Shown in pieces: positions 7,444 to 15,043 of a DNA stretch of 22,593 nt. The notes below the pieces were generated by a model. That model had not been told where the DNA came from. It did not search any database and saw nothing but the letters and a program-made list of their open reading frames with translations. The stretch's first letter is position 1, and the number at the start of each line of letters is the position of its first letter. Location of the stretch: contig CAXGTL010000018.1 in assembly GCA_964012725.1 (NCBI GenBank), positions 1 through 22,593 of the forward strand, in the 5' to 3' direction. The translations under genes and the position numbers were made by a program. The stretch comes from CAXGTL01 sp964012725 (GTDB lineage: Archaea; Nanobdellota; Nanobdellia; Woesearchaeales; CAXGTL01).

Positions 7444-8859
7444 TTAATACTTTCTTCTTTTCTTACCTTTAATAACAACAGCCATTATCATAAAAATAAC
7501 AATACCTAATAAAATAACAGCTCCAGATATTAATAAAGCAGTTTTCCATGAATCATGTGATCCAGATGATTTTATTGTTTCTTTAGGAACAAATTGTTGA
7601 GAAACTTGTTCTTCAGCTTGTTTCAATGCTTGTTCATAAGCACTAACAGGTAATTTTTCTTGTTTTTGTTGAACACAACCCTTAACATCAAGATTAATTG
7701 TCCGTGTATCAGATACATCGTCATCATCATCAATCACATTAATAATTAAAGGATATGATTTAATTTTTGTACCTTTAGGTATTTCTAAATAAAAACTATG
7801 TGCAAATTCTGAATCTTCATCAAAAACATCAGTTTCTAAATCAGGAATAAACCCATACCTTTTATTTATTCTTAAATCATGATTAATAATTTCTATTATT
7901 ACATCTTCTTCTTCTTTCCCACCAAAGTTTTGTATTTTAGTATCTAAATATGTTGATTTTATATCACAAGAAATTTCAGAAGGTTCTAGTTCAGATTTTA
8001 TTATTCTTATATCATGGTCTTCTTTTTCAATAAGAAGTATTAATTCCCATTCATCTTCATGTTTTGTACCATATCTATCTTTACCACTAGCTGTTACTTC
8101 AACTTTATATCCAGATGATTTTTCATTAACTTCTAAAGGTATATCAAATTCCAAAGTTTCTTCTTCAGTTTCAGTAGGATCTAAATCAAATGATTTAGCA
8201 TCTTCATGAATATCTTTTTTACCATCATTAAGTATATCTATAACTCTTATATCAACATCAATATTTCTTATTTCTTGCCTTTCATTATCTTCATCTTCAT
8301 AAAGATTTTCAAGTTCAATTGTAAATTCTAACTTAGATTCAGGTTTAATATCATCAACCCTATCAAGATTACTAACAAAATATTCATCATCTTCATCATC
8401 TACTTCAATACTTAATATTTGTAATTTTGAAGGTGCTTGCTTATAAAATAAAGTTTTCACAGGATCAATTTTGTCTGCAGAAATACTTAATTCAGCAACT
8501 TTTGTTCTTGTTGTTTTTTCACTTAAAGAAATATATGTTTTAACAAATATATTTTGAGAAAACCCTGGTTCTAAACTAAATGTAGACAAAGCATCTGAAT
8601 AACTTGCTGAATCTAGCCTTATTGACATATTTTCATCAGATTCTAAACTTAAATCCAAATTAATATTTTCCAAAGTGCCATTACCAATATTTGTTATAGT
8701 AAACTCTTTTTCCTGTTCAATACCTCTTTCACCATCAAATAGAACTTCAGATACAAATTCTATTTCATAACTATAATTAGAAGCTTCTTGAGCAATAACA
8801 AGACTACAACTTGCTATTACAAATAAAACAAAAATCATTAAATTTAGTTTATTTTTCAT
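7444..8859 (-). CDS. Secreted, C-terminally anchored surface protein (471 residues)
   Basis: The N-terminus MKNKLNLMIFVLFVIASCSLVIA is a signal peptide with likely cleavage before QEA. A single membrane helix (about 441-464, LLISGAVILLGIVIFMIMAVVI) is followed by the basic tail KGKKRRKY, giving a type I topology with an external body. The body is very acidic and beta-rich, with CARDB/Ig-like repeats such as EFTITNIGNGTLENINLDL and LEFTIELENLYED. It is paralogous to the 736-residue protein encoded just upstream: both carry a PGxSxxxF(T/V)(V/I)xxxNL(F/Y) block, then EVxxxGxDxxxxxHxxxWxxxLxIEKE. It lacks that protein's Thr/Ser-rich stalk. A role as an S-layer-associated or adhesive envelope protein is inferred; no enzymatic motif is visible. 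Confidence 0.85.
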   Translation of the reverse strand: MKNKLNLMIFVLFVIASCSLVIAQEASNYSYEIEFVSEVLFDGERGIEQEKEFTITNIGNGTLENINLDLSLESDENMSIRLDSASYSDALSTFSLEPGFSQNIFVKTYISLSEKTTRTKVAELSISADKIDPVKTLFYKQAPSKLQILSIEVDDEDDEYFVSNLDRVDDIKPESKLEFTIELENLYEDEDNERQEIRNIDVDIRVIDILNDGKKDIHEDAKSFDLDPTETEEETLEFDIPLEVNEKSSGYKVEVTASGKDRYGTKHEDEWELILLIEKEDHDIRIIKSELEPSEISCDIKSTYLDTKIQNFGGKEEEDVIIEIINHDLRINKRYGFIPDLETDVFDEDSEFAHSFYLEIPKGTKIKSYPLIINVIDDDDDVSDTRTINLDVKGCVQQKQEKLPVSAYEQALKQAEEQVSQQFVPKETIKSSGSHDSWKTALLISGAVILLGIVIFMIMAVVIKGKKRRKY

Positions 8860-8866
8860 ATATAAT

Positions 8867-8874
8867 CATCTCCT
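8867..8874 (-). promoter_or_regulatory. Strong Shine-Dalgarno site before the 471-residue surface gene
   Basis: Read on the minus strand, AGGAGATG lies seven bases before the ATG at 8859. It is complementary to the expected 3' end of 16S rRNA and fixes this start codon. Most other starts in the window lack such a site. Confidence 0.7.
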
Positions 8875-8951
8875 ATTATTTTCATTTATTATATTGCACA
8901 TTTTAATGTATAAATAAAATATAATCAATTAATACAATAAAATAAAAAAAT

Positions 8952-8982
8952 GTATATAAACATTTCCATAGTTATAAACATT
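8952..8982 (-). promoter_or_regulatory. Tandem TATA-like elements for the 471-residue surface gene
   Basis: The minus-strand sequence AATGTTTATA occurs twice (8973-8982 and 8955-8964), 18 bases apart. The nearer copy extends to TTTATATAC, a good archaeal TATA box. It predicts transcription from about 8925-8930 and an untranslated leader of about 65-70 bases. The rest of the 232-base gap is AT-rich without a gene. Confidence 0.45.
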
Positions 8983-9062
8983 GTTTTATAGACTATATTT
9001 TAGAGTAAATATAACCCAAATCATATAAAGTAATATAAAATAATATCAAGAAAAATATAAAT

Positions 9063-9091
9063 TAAAAAAAGAAAATAAAAAAACAAAAAAA
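9063..9091 (-). terminator. T-rich terminator of the 736-residue surface-protein gene
   Basis: Directly after the TAG stop the minus strand consists of several runs of T broken by single G, C or A bases. This is the typical archaeal oligo-T termination region. It suggests the two surface genes are at least partly transcribed separately. Confidence 0.45.
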
Positions 9092-11302
9092 CTAAACAAA
9101 GAACTTAATTACTAACAATACTAATATTGCTAATAATAAAACTCCTACAATTACTAATAACACAGTGTAACCAATTGAATCTGAAAATCCTTGGTCTCCT
9201 ATTACAACTTGTCCTTGGATACCTGTTTGTGTTGAATCAGTTGTTTGACTTGTTTGATCACCAGTACTTGTTGAAGGTACATATTGATCAGTTGTAGTTG
9301 AAGTTGTGTCTGTAGTTGTTGAAGTTGTGTCAGTTGTTGAAGATTGACTAGTTGATTCCTTTATTGTTAATTTAGTTTCAGCTCTGTCACTTTCATCATC
9401 TGAGTTATAATAAGATTTCATAACACAACTATGTTCCCCAACTTTGTATGAATCTTCTACTTCAAATGTAAAAGTTGTTTCATAGTCAGCTTTTGAACCA
9501 AGTAAATTATCTCTTAACTTAGGAATATCATTTTTATCATATATTTTTGTTATTCCTAAAGATTTACATTCAATAAATACAGCAGGTTCTTCTTCTTTCT
9601 CTTGACCCATGTTAAGGATTTCAAATTCTAATCTTGCAGTATTTCCTTTTTCTACAACAGCATCCATAAATCTGAAATTAGTAATTTCTATGAAATTTTC
9701 TTCTTTTTCAATTTCTAATGTTGCTGTCCATTGGAATCTATGTTCTGCACGATTTTTGTCAGTACCCCAAACATCAATGATAACTTCATAACCATCTTCT
9801 TTCTCATTAATTTTTTTAGGTAAAGTGAATTTAATGTCTGTTTCTTCATTATCTCCAGCATCTATAGTTCCTAAAGAATCTTTTTTGTCCATATCTTTAT
9901 TATCATTAACATCTTTCAAAGTAATCTCTACTTTAACACTTTTCATTTCAAGTTCTTTTTCAGAATCTAAACTTTCTGAAAATAAGTTGTCAATACCTAC
10001 AGTAAATACTAATTCACTTCCTGGAAGAACTCCACCGATTGTTCCACCATCACCGAATTCAGTTTCATCTCCAAATTCGTCAGGTGAATCAAATGTAACT
10101 GAGATTTCATTATCTTCAATTTCAAGCATAGTTCTTGTTTCTAGTTCAAACTGAGTGATTGTGTTTTTACCTAATTCTGCTGATTCAATAACTATATCAC
10201 CAATATCTTTTACTCCTGAATCTTGATCTTCTGGAATAAAAATTTGAACATTGATATTTTCACTATAACCTGGAGCTAATGTGAATTCTCCAATTAAATC
10301 ACCATATTCTGCATCATCTTCTTTCTTAAACTTGATTTCATAATCTTCTCCAACATTTAAAGCTGAAACAGTAATTTCTGTTATAGTTTCATCTCCATCA
10401 TTTAATATTGGAAACATAGTACTTATGATTTCATTTCTTTTCTGACTTGAACCACCTAAATCTAATTCTTCAGGAATGTCTAATGATTCTGTTGGTTTTT
10501 GTAGTTCTATTTGTAAAGGTACTTGTAATGTTTGACTATTTCCATAAGTAATAGTTATTGCTCCATCAGCAAGTTCACCTGTACCATAAGTTCCAATTGG
10601 TTGATTAGCAGGTACTCCTGTTAATGTAGCAGTTATTGTAGTACTTCCACCATATGTAATTGGTTCTGTTACAGCTGAGAATGATAATACTCCTGTTAAA
10701 GCTAAACTATGATCATCTGAATCTTTTATTGAAGCAGGTGCAGTAATACTTATAATTGAAGTTGCTGCATTACTATTACTAACAATTATAAAATCATCTG
10801 AACTTTCTAAACCTGTTAACATATCTTCTAAAATAATTTTATTACCACTAACAACAACTTCGTGTCTTTGAGGTACTGTAAATGTAAAAGTTTCAGTATC
10901 GTCAAAAGCAGGATCAGTTGTATATGTTTTTATATCTCCTGAATAAGTTCCAGCATATGCTTTTGTTGGAACAGCAACTGTAAAATCAACAGTTTCTAAT
11001 GCATCATCATGTGCTAAACTTGCAATTGATGCAGGTACAAAAGTTAAAGTTGTAATTTTTGCTTGATCTATTGCAGTAGAAAATCCTTCTCCAATATCAA
11101 ACCTTATACTTGTTAATGGATCACCACTTGTTGCAGTATTATCAACAGTAAATGCTCCTACTCCTGAACTACCATCAGTAATGTCTCCTAAATCAGTTGT
11201 TCCTGTTGCCATATCAATATCAGCACTAACTGAAAAAGCTAATGCAAATAAAATAACAAACAAAAACAATGTTTTTATTACTATATTTTTATTTAGTTTC
11301 AT
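9092..11302 (-). CDS. Major secreted surface protein with Thr/Ser stalk and C-terminal anchor (736 residues)
   Basis: Residues 1-27 are a signal peptide (KTLFLFVILFALAFSVSA, cleavage before DID). Residues 28-270 are rich in Thr, Ser, Gly and Ala with repeated beta-strand motifs (TDLGDITDGSSGVGAFTV...), resembling S-layer or Ig-like modules. Residues 285-650 correspond to the body of the neighbouring 471-residue protein. A Thr/Ser stalk with a tandem TTDTTST repeat follows. The last residues form one membrane helix (VLLVIVGVLLLAILVLLVIKFF) with no cytoplasmic tail. This layout is that of a glycosylated, membrane-anchored envelope protein; O-glycosylation of the stalk and an abundant S-layer-like role are inferred. 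Codon use is slightly less AT-extreme than in neighbours, consistent with Gly/Ala/Thr content or high expression. Confidence 0.87.
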   Translation of the reverse strand: MKLNKNIVIKTLFLFVILFALAFSVSADIDMATGTTDLGDITDGSSGVGAFTVDNTATSGDPLTSIRFDIGEGFSTAIDQAKITTLTFVPASIASLAHDDALETVDFTVAVPTKAYAGTYSGDIKTYTTDPAFDDTETFTFTVPQRHEVVVSGNKIILEDMLTGLESSDDFIIVSNSNAATSIISITAPASIKDSDDHSLALTGVLSFSAVTEPITYGGSTTITATLTGVPANQPIGTYGTGELADGAITITYGNSQTLQVPLQIELQKPTESLDIPEELDLGGSSQKRNEIISTMFPILNDGDETITEITVSALNVGEDYEIKFKKEDDAEYGDLIGEFTLAPGYSENINVQIFIPEDQDSGVKDIGDIVIESAELGKNTITQFELETRTMLEIEDNEISVTFDSPDEFGDETEFGDGGTIGGVLPGSELVFTVGIDNLFSESLDSEKELEMKSVKVEITLKDVNDNKDMDKKDSLGTIDAGDNEETDIKFTLPKKINEKEDGYEVIIDVWGTDKNRAEHRFQWTATLEIEKEENFIEITNFRFMDAVVEKGNTARLEFEILNMGQEKEEEPAVFIECKSLGITKIYDKNDIPKLRDNLLGSKADYETTFTFEVEDSYKVGEHSCVMKSYYNSDDESDRAETKLTIKESTSQSSTTDTTSTTTDTTSTTTDQYVPSTSTGDQTSQTTDSTQTGIQGQVVIGDQGFSDSIGYTVLLVIVGVLLLAILVLLVIKFFV
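9291..9332 (-). repeat. Tandem 21-base repeat encoding the Thr/Ser stalk
   Basis: Two adjacent 21-base units (9291-9311 and 9312-9332) differ at three positions and encode TTDTTST-type heptapeptides. A partial third unit follows. Such in-frame repeats can change stalk length by slippage. Confidence 0.75.
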
Positions 11303-11309
11303 TTTATTA

Positions 11310-11313
11310 CCCC
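11310..11313 (-). promoter_or_regulatory. G-rich ribosome-binding site before the 736-residue surface gene
   Basis: The minus strand reads TAGGGGTAATAAAATG, placing GGGG seven bases before the ATG at 11302. It is a partial match to a Shine-Dalgarno sequence and parallels the clearer site of the paralogue downstream. Confidence 0.5.
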
Positions 11314-11411
11314 TATATTTAGTTTTCTAATTATCACATTACAGAGCTTGTAAACCCTGAATTTCAACACCTCTATTTTTTCATTAATTATTCTGGAGTA
11401 GTCACAAACCC

Positions 11412-11419
11412 TATATAAA
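11412..11419 (-). promoter_or_regulatory. TATA box for the 736-residue surface gene
   Basis: On the minus strand TTTATATA, preceded by GG and purine-rich sequence, lies about 110 bases before the ATG. It predicts a leader of roughly 85-90 bases, long for this window. A weak imperfect hairpin (11342-11359) falls inside that leader. Confidence 0.45.
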
Positions 11420-11460
11420 CCTTACCATTTTACAACCTATATATTGTAGTATATAAGTTA

Positions 11461-11472
11461 TTATATATAAAT
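11461..11472 (+). promoter_or_regulatory. TATA box for the nop5-fibrillarin-cysS run
   Basis: The sequence ttatatataaat is centred about 27 bases before the nop5 ATG at 11494, so the transcript should begin at or next to the start codon (leaderless). A second TATA-like stretch, agtatataag, lies about 15 bases further upstream. Confidence 0.5.
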
Positions 11473-11493
11473 AGCACAAACCAAAGGCTAGGA

Positions 11494-12402
11494 ATGTCAA
11501 ATTTAGTGTTTTCAAGCATTGTAGGAACGTATGTATTTAATGATAAGTTTAAAGTAATTGATAAAGCAAAATCTAATAAAATTGAAAAACTTATTAAAAA
11601 ACACAAAATTGACCAAAAAAAGCTTAATATCGAGGAAAAAAGACAAATTTTGGCTTATTTGAAAAATAAAGACTATTTTAAAGAGTTTATAAAAGAAAAT
11701 AAACAAATAACAAAAGAAAAATTAATAAAGAGTATTAATGAAGAAAACCTAATCATTCAAACAATAAATAATATAGAAGAAATAGAAAAATGTACAAATA
11801 TGCTTACTAAAAGACTCAGAGAATGGTATTCATTATATTTACCTGAATTAGACAAAGAAACTGAAAAACATGAAAATTATTCAGAATTAATACTTAGAAA
11901 AAATAAAACAGAATTATTAAAACAATTAAAAATAAAAAAAGAACAATGTTTAGGTAAAGATCTTGATAAAAGACATGTAAATGAAATAAAATTCTTAGCA
12001 GGTGAAATATCTAACCTATTCAAATTAAAGAAAAAACATGAACTTTATCTTGAACAATTAATTTTATCATACATGCCAAACACACAAATAGTTGCAGGTA
12101 CAATGATAGCAGCAAAATTACTTTCACATGCAGGATCCTTATTAAGATTCGTTGAGTTCCCATCATCAACAATACAATTATTAGGTGCAGAAAAAGCATT
12201 ATTTAGACATTTAAAAACTGGAGCAAGATGCCCAAAACATGGACTTATAATTTCACATGAATTAGTTACTAGAGCCAAAAATAAAGGAAAAATGGCAAGA
12301 ATCTTAGCAGACAAAATATTAATTGCTGCAAAAGTTGATTATTTTAAAGGAGATTTAATTGGTGATAAATTAAGAAATAAATTAGACAAATTAAAAATAT
12401 AA
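11494..12402 (+). CDS. Nop5/Nop56-family box C/D ribonucleoprotein
   Basis: Nop5 is the scaffold that bridges L7Ae on box C/D guide RNAs to fibrillarin for 2'-O-methylation of rRNA and tRNA. Residues 1-85 are a diverged N-terminal fibrillarin-binding domain. A coiled-coil region includes RLREWYSLYLPELD (107-120), a near-universal family motif. The NOP domain follows (about 165-275), with AGTMIAAKLLSHAGSLLRF (201-219), the signature LGAEKALFRHLKTGARCPKH (230-249) and GLIISHELV. At 302 residues it is shorter than many archaeal Nop5 proteins because the usual Lys/Glu-rich C-terminal tail is nearly absent. The fibrillarin gene follows in the same direction, the standard archaeal arrangement. Confidence 0.96.
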   Translation: MSNLVFSSIVGTYVFNDKFKVIDKAKSNKIEKLIKKHKIDQKKLNIEEKRQILAYLKNKDYFKEFIKENKQITKEKLIKSINEENLIIQTINNIEEIEKCTNMLTKRLREWYSLYLPELDKETEKHENYSELILRKNKTELLKQLKIKKEQCLGKDLDKRHVNEIKFLAGEISNLFKLKKKHELYLEQLILSYMPNTQIVAGTMIAAKLLSHAGSLLRFVEFPSSTIQLLGAEKALFRHLKTGARCPKHGLIISHELVTRAKNKGKMARILADKILIAAKVDYFKGDLIGDKLRNKLDKLKI

Positions 12403-12435
12403 ATAATTATAATTAAAAAACAAACCTAATCATAA

Positions 12436-12480
12436 CCACTTACTAAACTAAGGGTGGGTGGTTGGGGGCGGTAAGTGGGC
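12436..12480 (+). other. G-rich hairpin / potential G-quadruplex in front of fibrillarin
   Basis: In the gap between nop5 and fibrillarin, perfect 8-base arms CCACTTAC (12436-12443) and GTAAGTGG (12471-12478) flank a loop with G tracts at 12452-12454, 12456-12458, 12460-12461 and 12464-12468, with a further GGG at 12477-12479. This is the most GC-rich stretch outside the tRNA genes. It ends four bases before the fibrillarin ATG, so it is probably within the mRNA. No box C or box D sequence is evident within it. Confidence 0.7.
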
Positions 12481-12483
12481 AAA

Positions 12484-13143
12484 ATGAAACAAACAGAACA
12501 TCCCAAAATATTCGAAGACAGGGGAAGATTTTACACAATCAACTTAGTTAAAGGTGTAAAAGTGTATGGAGAAAGATTGTATAAAGATAGAGGAGTGGAA
12601 TATAGACAATGGGATATAAAAAAAAGTAAACTTGCAGCTGCAATTAAAAAAGGCATTAAAAAAACAGGATTTAAACAAGGAGATGTAATACTTTATTTAG
12701 GAAGTGCATCAGGAACAACAACAAGTCATGTATCAGATATTGTAGGTAATAAAGGACTAATTTTTGCATTAGAATTTGCACCAAGAGTTATGAGAGATAT
12801 GTTATTTATGTGTAAACAAAGAAAAAATATAGCACCTATTTTAGCAGATGCTCACCAACCAGAAAAATATAAAGATAAAATGTGTATGGTTGATTTTATA
12901 TTCCAAGATATTGCACAAAAAGACCAAGCAGAAATATTCATTAGAAATTGTGATTTATTTTTAAAAAATAAAGGATTAGCAATGATTGCAATAAAATCAA
13001 GAAGTATAGATATAACAAAAAAACCAAGACAAATATACAAAGAAGTAGAAAATAAATTAAAAAAAAATCTAGAAATAATTGATTTTAAAACTCTTGATCC
13101 ATTTGAAAAAGATCATTGTGTGTTTTTGTGTAAAAAAAGATAA
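12484..13143 (+). CDS. Fibrillarin, box C/D RNA-guided rRNA/tRNA 2'-O-methyltransferase
   Basis: Fibrillarin (archaeal flpA) transfers methyl from S-adenosylmethionine to ribose 2'-OH, guided by box C/D RNA and held by Nop5. The 219-residue protein shows LVKGVKVYGERLY (21-33), YRQWDIKKSKLAAAIKKG, the SAM-binding motif YLGSASGTTTSHVSDIVG (71-88), and ALEFAPRVMRDML. Further on are ILADAHQPEKY and VDFIFQDIAQKDQAEIF, where the family has DVAQPxQ, then AIKSRSIDI with the catalytic Lys. Length and motif order are normal for archaeal fibrillarin. ATG 12484 is preferred over the in-frame GTG at 12475, which lies inside the hairpin arm and adds only three residues. It is co-directional with nop5 and, 16 bases downstream, cysS. 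Confidence 0.96.
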   Translation: MKQTEHPKIFEDRGRFYTINLVKGVKVYGERLYKDRGVEYRQWDIKKSKLAAAIKKGIKKTGFKQGDVILYLGSASGTTTSHVSDIVGNKGLIFALEFAPRVMRDMLFMCKQRKNIAPILADAHQPEKYKDKMCMVDFIFQDIAQKDQAEIFIRNCDLFLKNKGLAMIAIKSRSIDITKKPRQIYKEVENKLKKNLEIIDFKTLDPFEKDHCVFLCKKR

Positions 13144-13158
13144 TAAAAAAATAACAAA

Positions 13159-14568
13159 ATGAAACAACATAAATTATCATTATATAATACATTATCAAGA
13201 AAAAAAGAAGTGTTTGAGCCAATAGTTTCTGGAGAAGTTAAAATTTATACTTGTGGTCCAACAGTATATAATTATGCACACATAGGTAATTTTAGAGCAT
13301 ATATTGTAGCAGATATTCTTAGAAGATATTTAAAATTTAAAGAATTTAAGATTACACAAATTATGAATATTACAGATATTGATGATAAAACAATTAAAAG
13401 TTCACAAAAAGAAAAAATATCATTAAAAGAATTTACACAAAAATATACTAAAATATTTTTTGAAGATATTAAAACATTGAATATAGAAAACTTTGAAAAT
13501 TATCCAAAAGCAACTGAACATATACAGGATATGGTTAATATAATAAACAAATTATTACAAAAAAAAATAGCATATCTTGGTGAAGATAATTGTATATATT
13601 ATAGTATTAAAAAATTTCCAAATTATGGTAAATTATCAAAATTAAATATAAACCAATTAAAAGTAGGAGCAAGGGTTAAGCAGGATGAATATGAAAAAGA
13701 AAATGCACAAGATTTTGCTCTTTGGAAATCTTGGGATAAAGAAGATGGAGATGTTTTTTGGGAACCTGAATTTTTTATTAATGGAAAAAGAACAATAGTT
13801 AAAGGAAGACCTGGATGGCACATTGAATGTTCTGCAATGTCATCAAAATATTTAGGTAAACAATTTGATATCCACACAGGAGGAGTTGATTTAATTTTTC
13901 CACACCACGAAAATGAAATTGCTCAAAGTGAAGGTGCATTCAATAAAAAACCATGGGTTAAATATTGGATACACAACGAACATTTATTAGTAGATAATAA
14001 AAAGATGGCAAAATCATCTGGAAATTTTTATACATTAAGAGATATTATTAAAAAAGGTTATTCAGGATATGAAATAAAATATTTATTATTAACAGCACAT
14101 TATAGACAACAGTTTAATTTTACATTTGATGGATTAGAATCTTCAAAAATATCTTATCAAAGACTAAAAAATATAATAAGAGATTTAAAACAAGAAAAAT
14201 TAGAACTAAAACAAAACACAAATCAAGAAATAAATGAATTATACTTAACAAAGTTTGAACATGCTCTTGATGACGACCTTAACACTCCAAAAGCATTATC
14301 AATTATGTGGGAATTAATAAGGGATAAAGAAGCACAAGGAAAATTAAAAACAATTGAAGAAATGGACAAAGTTTTTGGTTTAAATTTATTAGAAGATGAA
14401 GAACAAATAAAAATACCAGATGAAATAAAACAATTAATAGACCAAAGACAGCAAGCAAGAAAAGATAAAAATTTTACAAAAGCAGACAAAATAAGAAACG
14501 AACTAAAACAAAAAGGAATAATTCTCGAAGATACAAAAGATGGAATTAGATGGAAAAAGGTTAATTAA
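13159..14568 (+). CDS. cysS: Cysteinyl-tRNA synthetase
   Basis: CysS charges tRNA-Cys; the matching tRNA-Cys(GCA) gene lies at 22187. The 469-residue protein is a standard class Ia enzyme. Zinc ligands of the family are visible as Cys32 (YTCGPTVY), Cys224 (GWHIECSAMSS) and the HHENE segment (249-253). The HIGH signature is HIGN (41-44) and the KMSKS loop is KMAKS (282-286), followed by SGNF. The C-terminal region has a DALR-like helical domain and the tail QARKDKNFTKADKIRNELK...GI.LEDTKDG..WK, typical of CysS. It starts 16 bases after fibrillarin, probably in one transcript. Its stop is one base from the stop of the convergent gene at 14570, leaving no room for a separate terminator. Confidence 0.97.
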   Translation: MKQHKLSLYNTLSRKKEVFEPIVSGEVKIYTCGPTVYNYAHIGNFRAYIVADILRRYLKFKEFKITQIMNITDIDDKTIKSSQKEKISLKEFTQKYTKIFFEDIKTLNIENFENYPKATEHIQDMVNIINKLLQKKIAYLGEDNCIYYSIKKFPNYGKLSKLNINQLKVGARVKQDEYEKENAQDFALWKSWDKEDGDVFWEPEFFINGKRTIVKGRPGWHIECSAMSSKYLGKQFDIHTGGVDLIFPHHENEIAQSEGAFNKKPWVKYWIHNEHLLVDNKKMAKSSGNFYTLRDIIKKGYSGYEIKYLLLTAHYRQQFNFTFDGLESSKISYQRLKNIIRDLKQEKLELKQNTNQEINELYLTKFEHALDDDLNTPKALSIMWELIRDKEAQGKLKTIEEMDKVFGLNLLEDEEQIKIPDEIKQLIDQRQQARKDKNFTKADKIRNELKQKGIILEDTKDGIRWKKVN

Positions 14569-14569
14569 T

Positions 14570-15043
14570 TTAGTCACTTTTTTCCTTACCAAATATTTCA
14601 TAAGATCTCATAAGAACATGATATAAATTCTCTAACCCTCCTAAAAAATCTTCTAAAAGATCTATACTTGCAAAATTGCCTCCAGAAGGTTTAGCTTTTT
14701 TATAAAAATGTAATTCCTCTTTATCTAAATCTAAACCAGAAACATCAAAAAGTTTTTCCCTCACAACAGAAACACCCTTAGTTTTACCGTAATCAATCAA
14801 CTTATCAACCATTTCATTTGAAGCATTTGATGGATGTATTGGATAATATGTATGTGCAAAAGCTTCACTAATCAGATTATCAGTAAAAGAACAAATAATA
14901 TAAAAAGATTCATTTTTATATTCAATAACTGAACAATGTGCAGTCATAGAATCATTAAAATTAGATAATTTTTTTTTATAACAACAATCACCTTCATCTA
15001 ATTTATCAGAAAACTCCTTTAAATTTAATTCTCTCAAATTCAC
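14570..15043 (-). CDS. Unrecognised 157-residue protein coupled to valS
   Basis: I do not recognise this family. It is predicted to be soluble, with no signal peptide or membrane segment. Noticeable features are a Cys-Cys pair at residues 20-21, a likely alpha/beta core (HCSVIEYKNESFYIICSFTD), the segment FAHTYYPIHPSNASNEMVDKL and a Gly-containing loop (AKPSGGNFASIDLLEDFLGG). The reading frame begins with GTG at 15043-15041, which overlaps the valS stop as GTGA. A purine-rich GAGAGG sits 10 bases upstream within valS, so coupled translation is likely. An internal ATG (residue 33) is possible but would discard conserved-looking sequence. Position suggests a link to translation, but nothing in the protein shows it. 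Confidence 0.75.
   Translation of the reverse strand: MNLRELNLKEFSDKLDEGDCCYKKKLSNFNDSMTAHCSVIEYKNESFYIICSFTDNLISEAFAHTYYPIHPSNASNEMVDKLIDYGKTKGVSVVREKLFDVSGLDLDKEELHFYKKAKPSGGNFASIDLLEDFLGGLENLYHVLMRSYEIFGKEKSD

Noticed and set aside
9825..10154. A 109-codon plus-strand Ser-rich frame
   Set aside because: It is antisense to the surface-protein gene, and the Ser/Leu/Val composition reflects acidic codons on the real strand.
12436..12480. The G-rich hairpin as a box C/D guide RNA
   Set aside because: No box C (RUGAUGA) or box D (CUGA) sequence is present in or next to it, although it lies between two C/D protein genes.
12475..12483. GTG start for fibrillarin three codons upstream
   Set aside because: It falls within the hairpin arm and adds only three residues; ATG 12484 is the simpler start.
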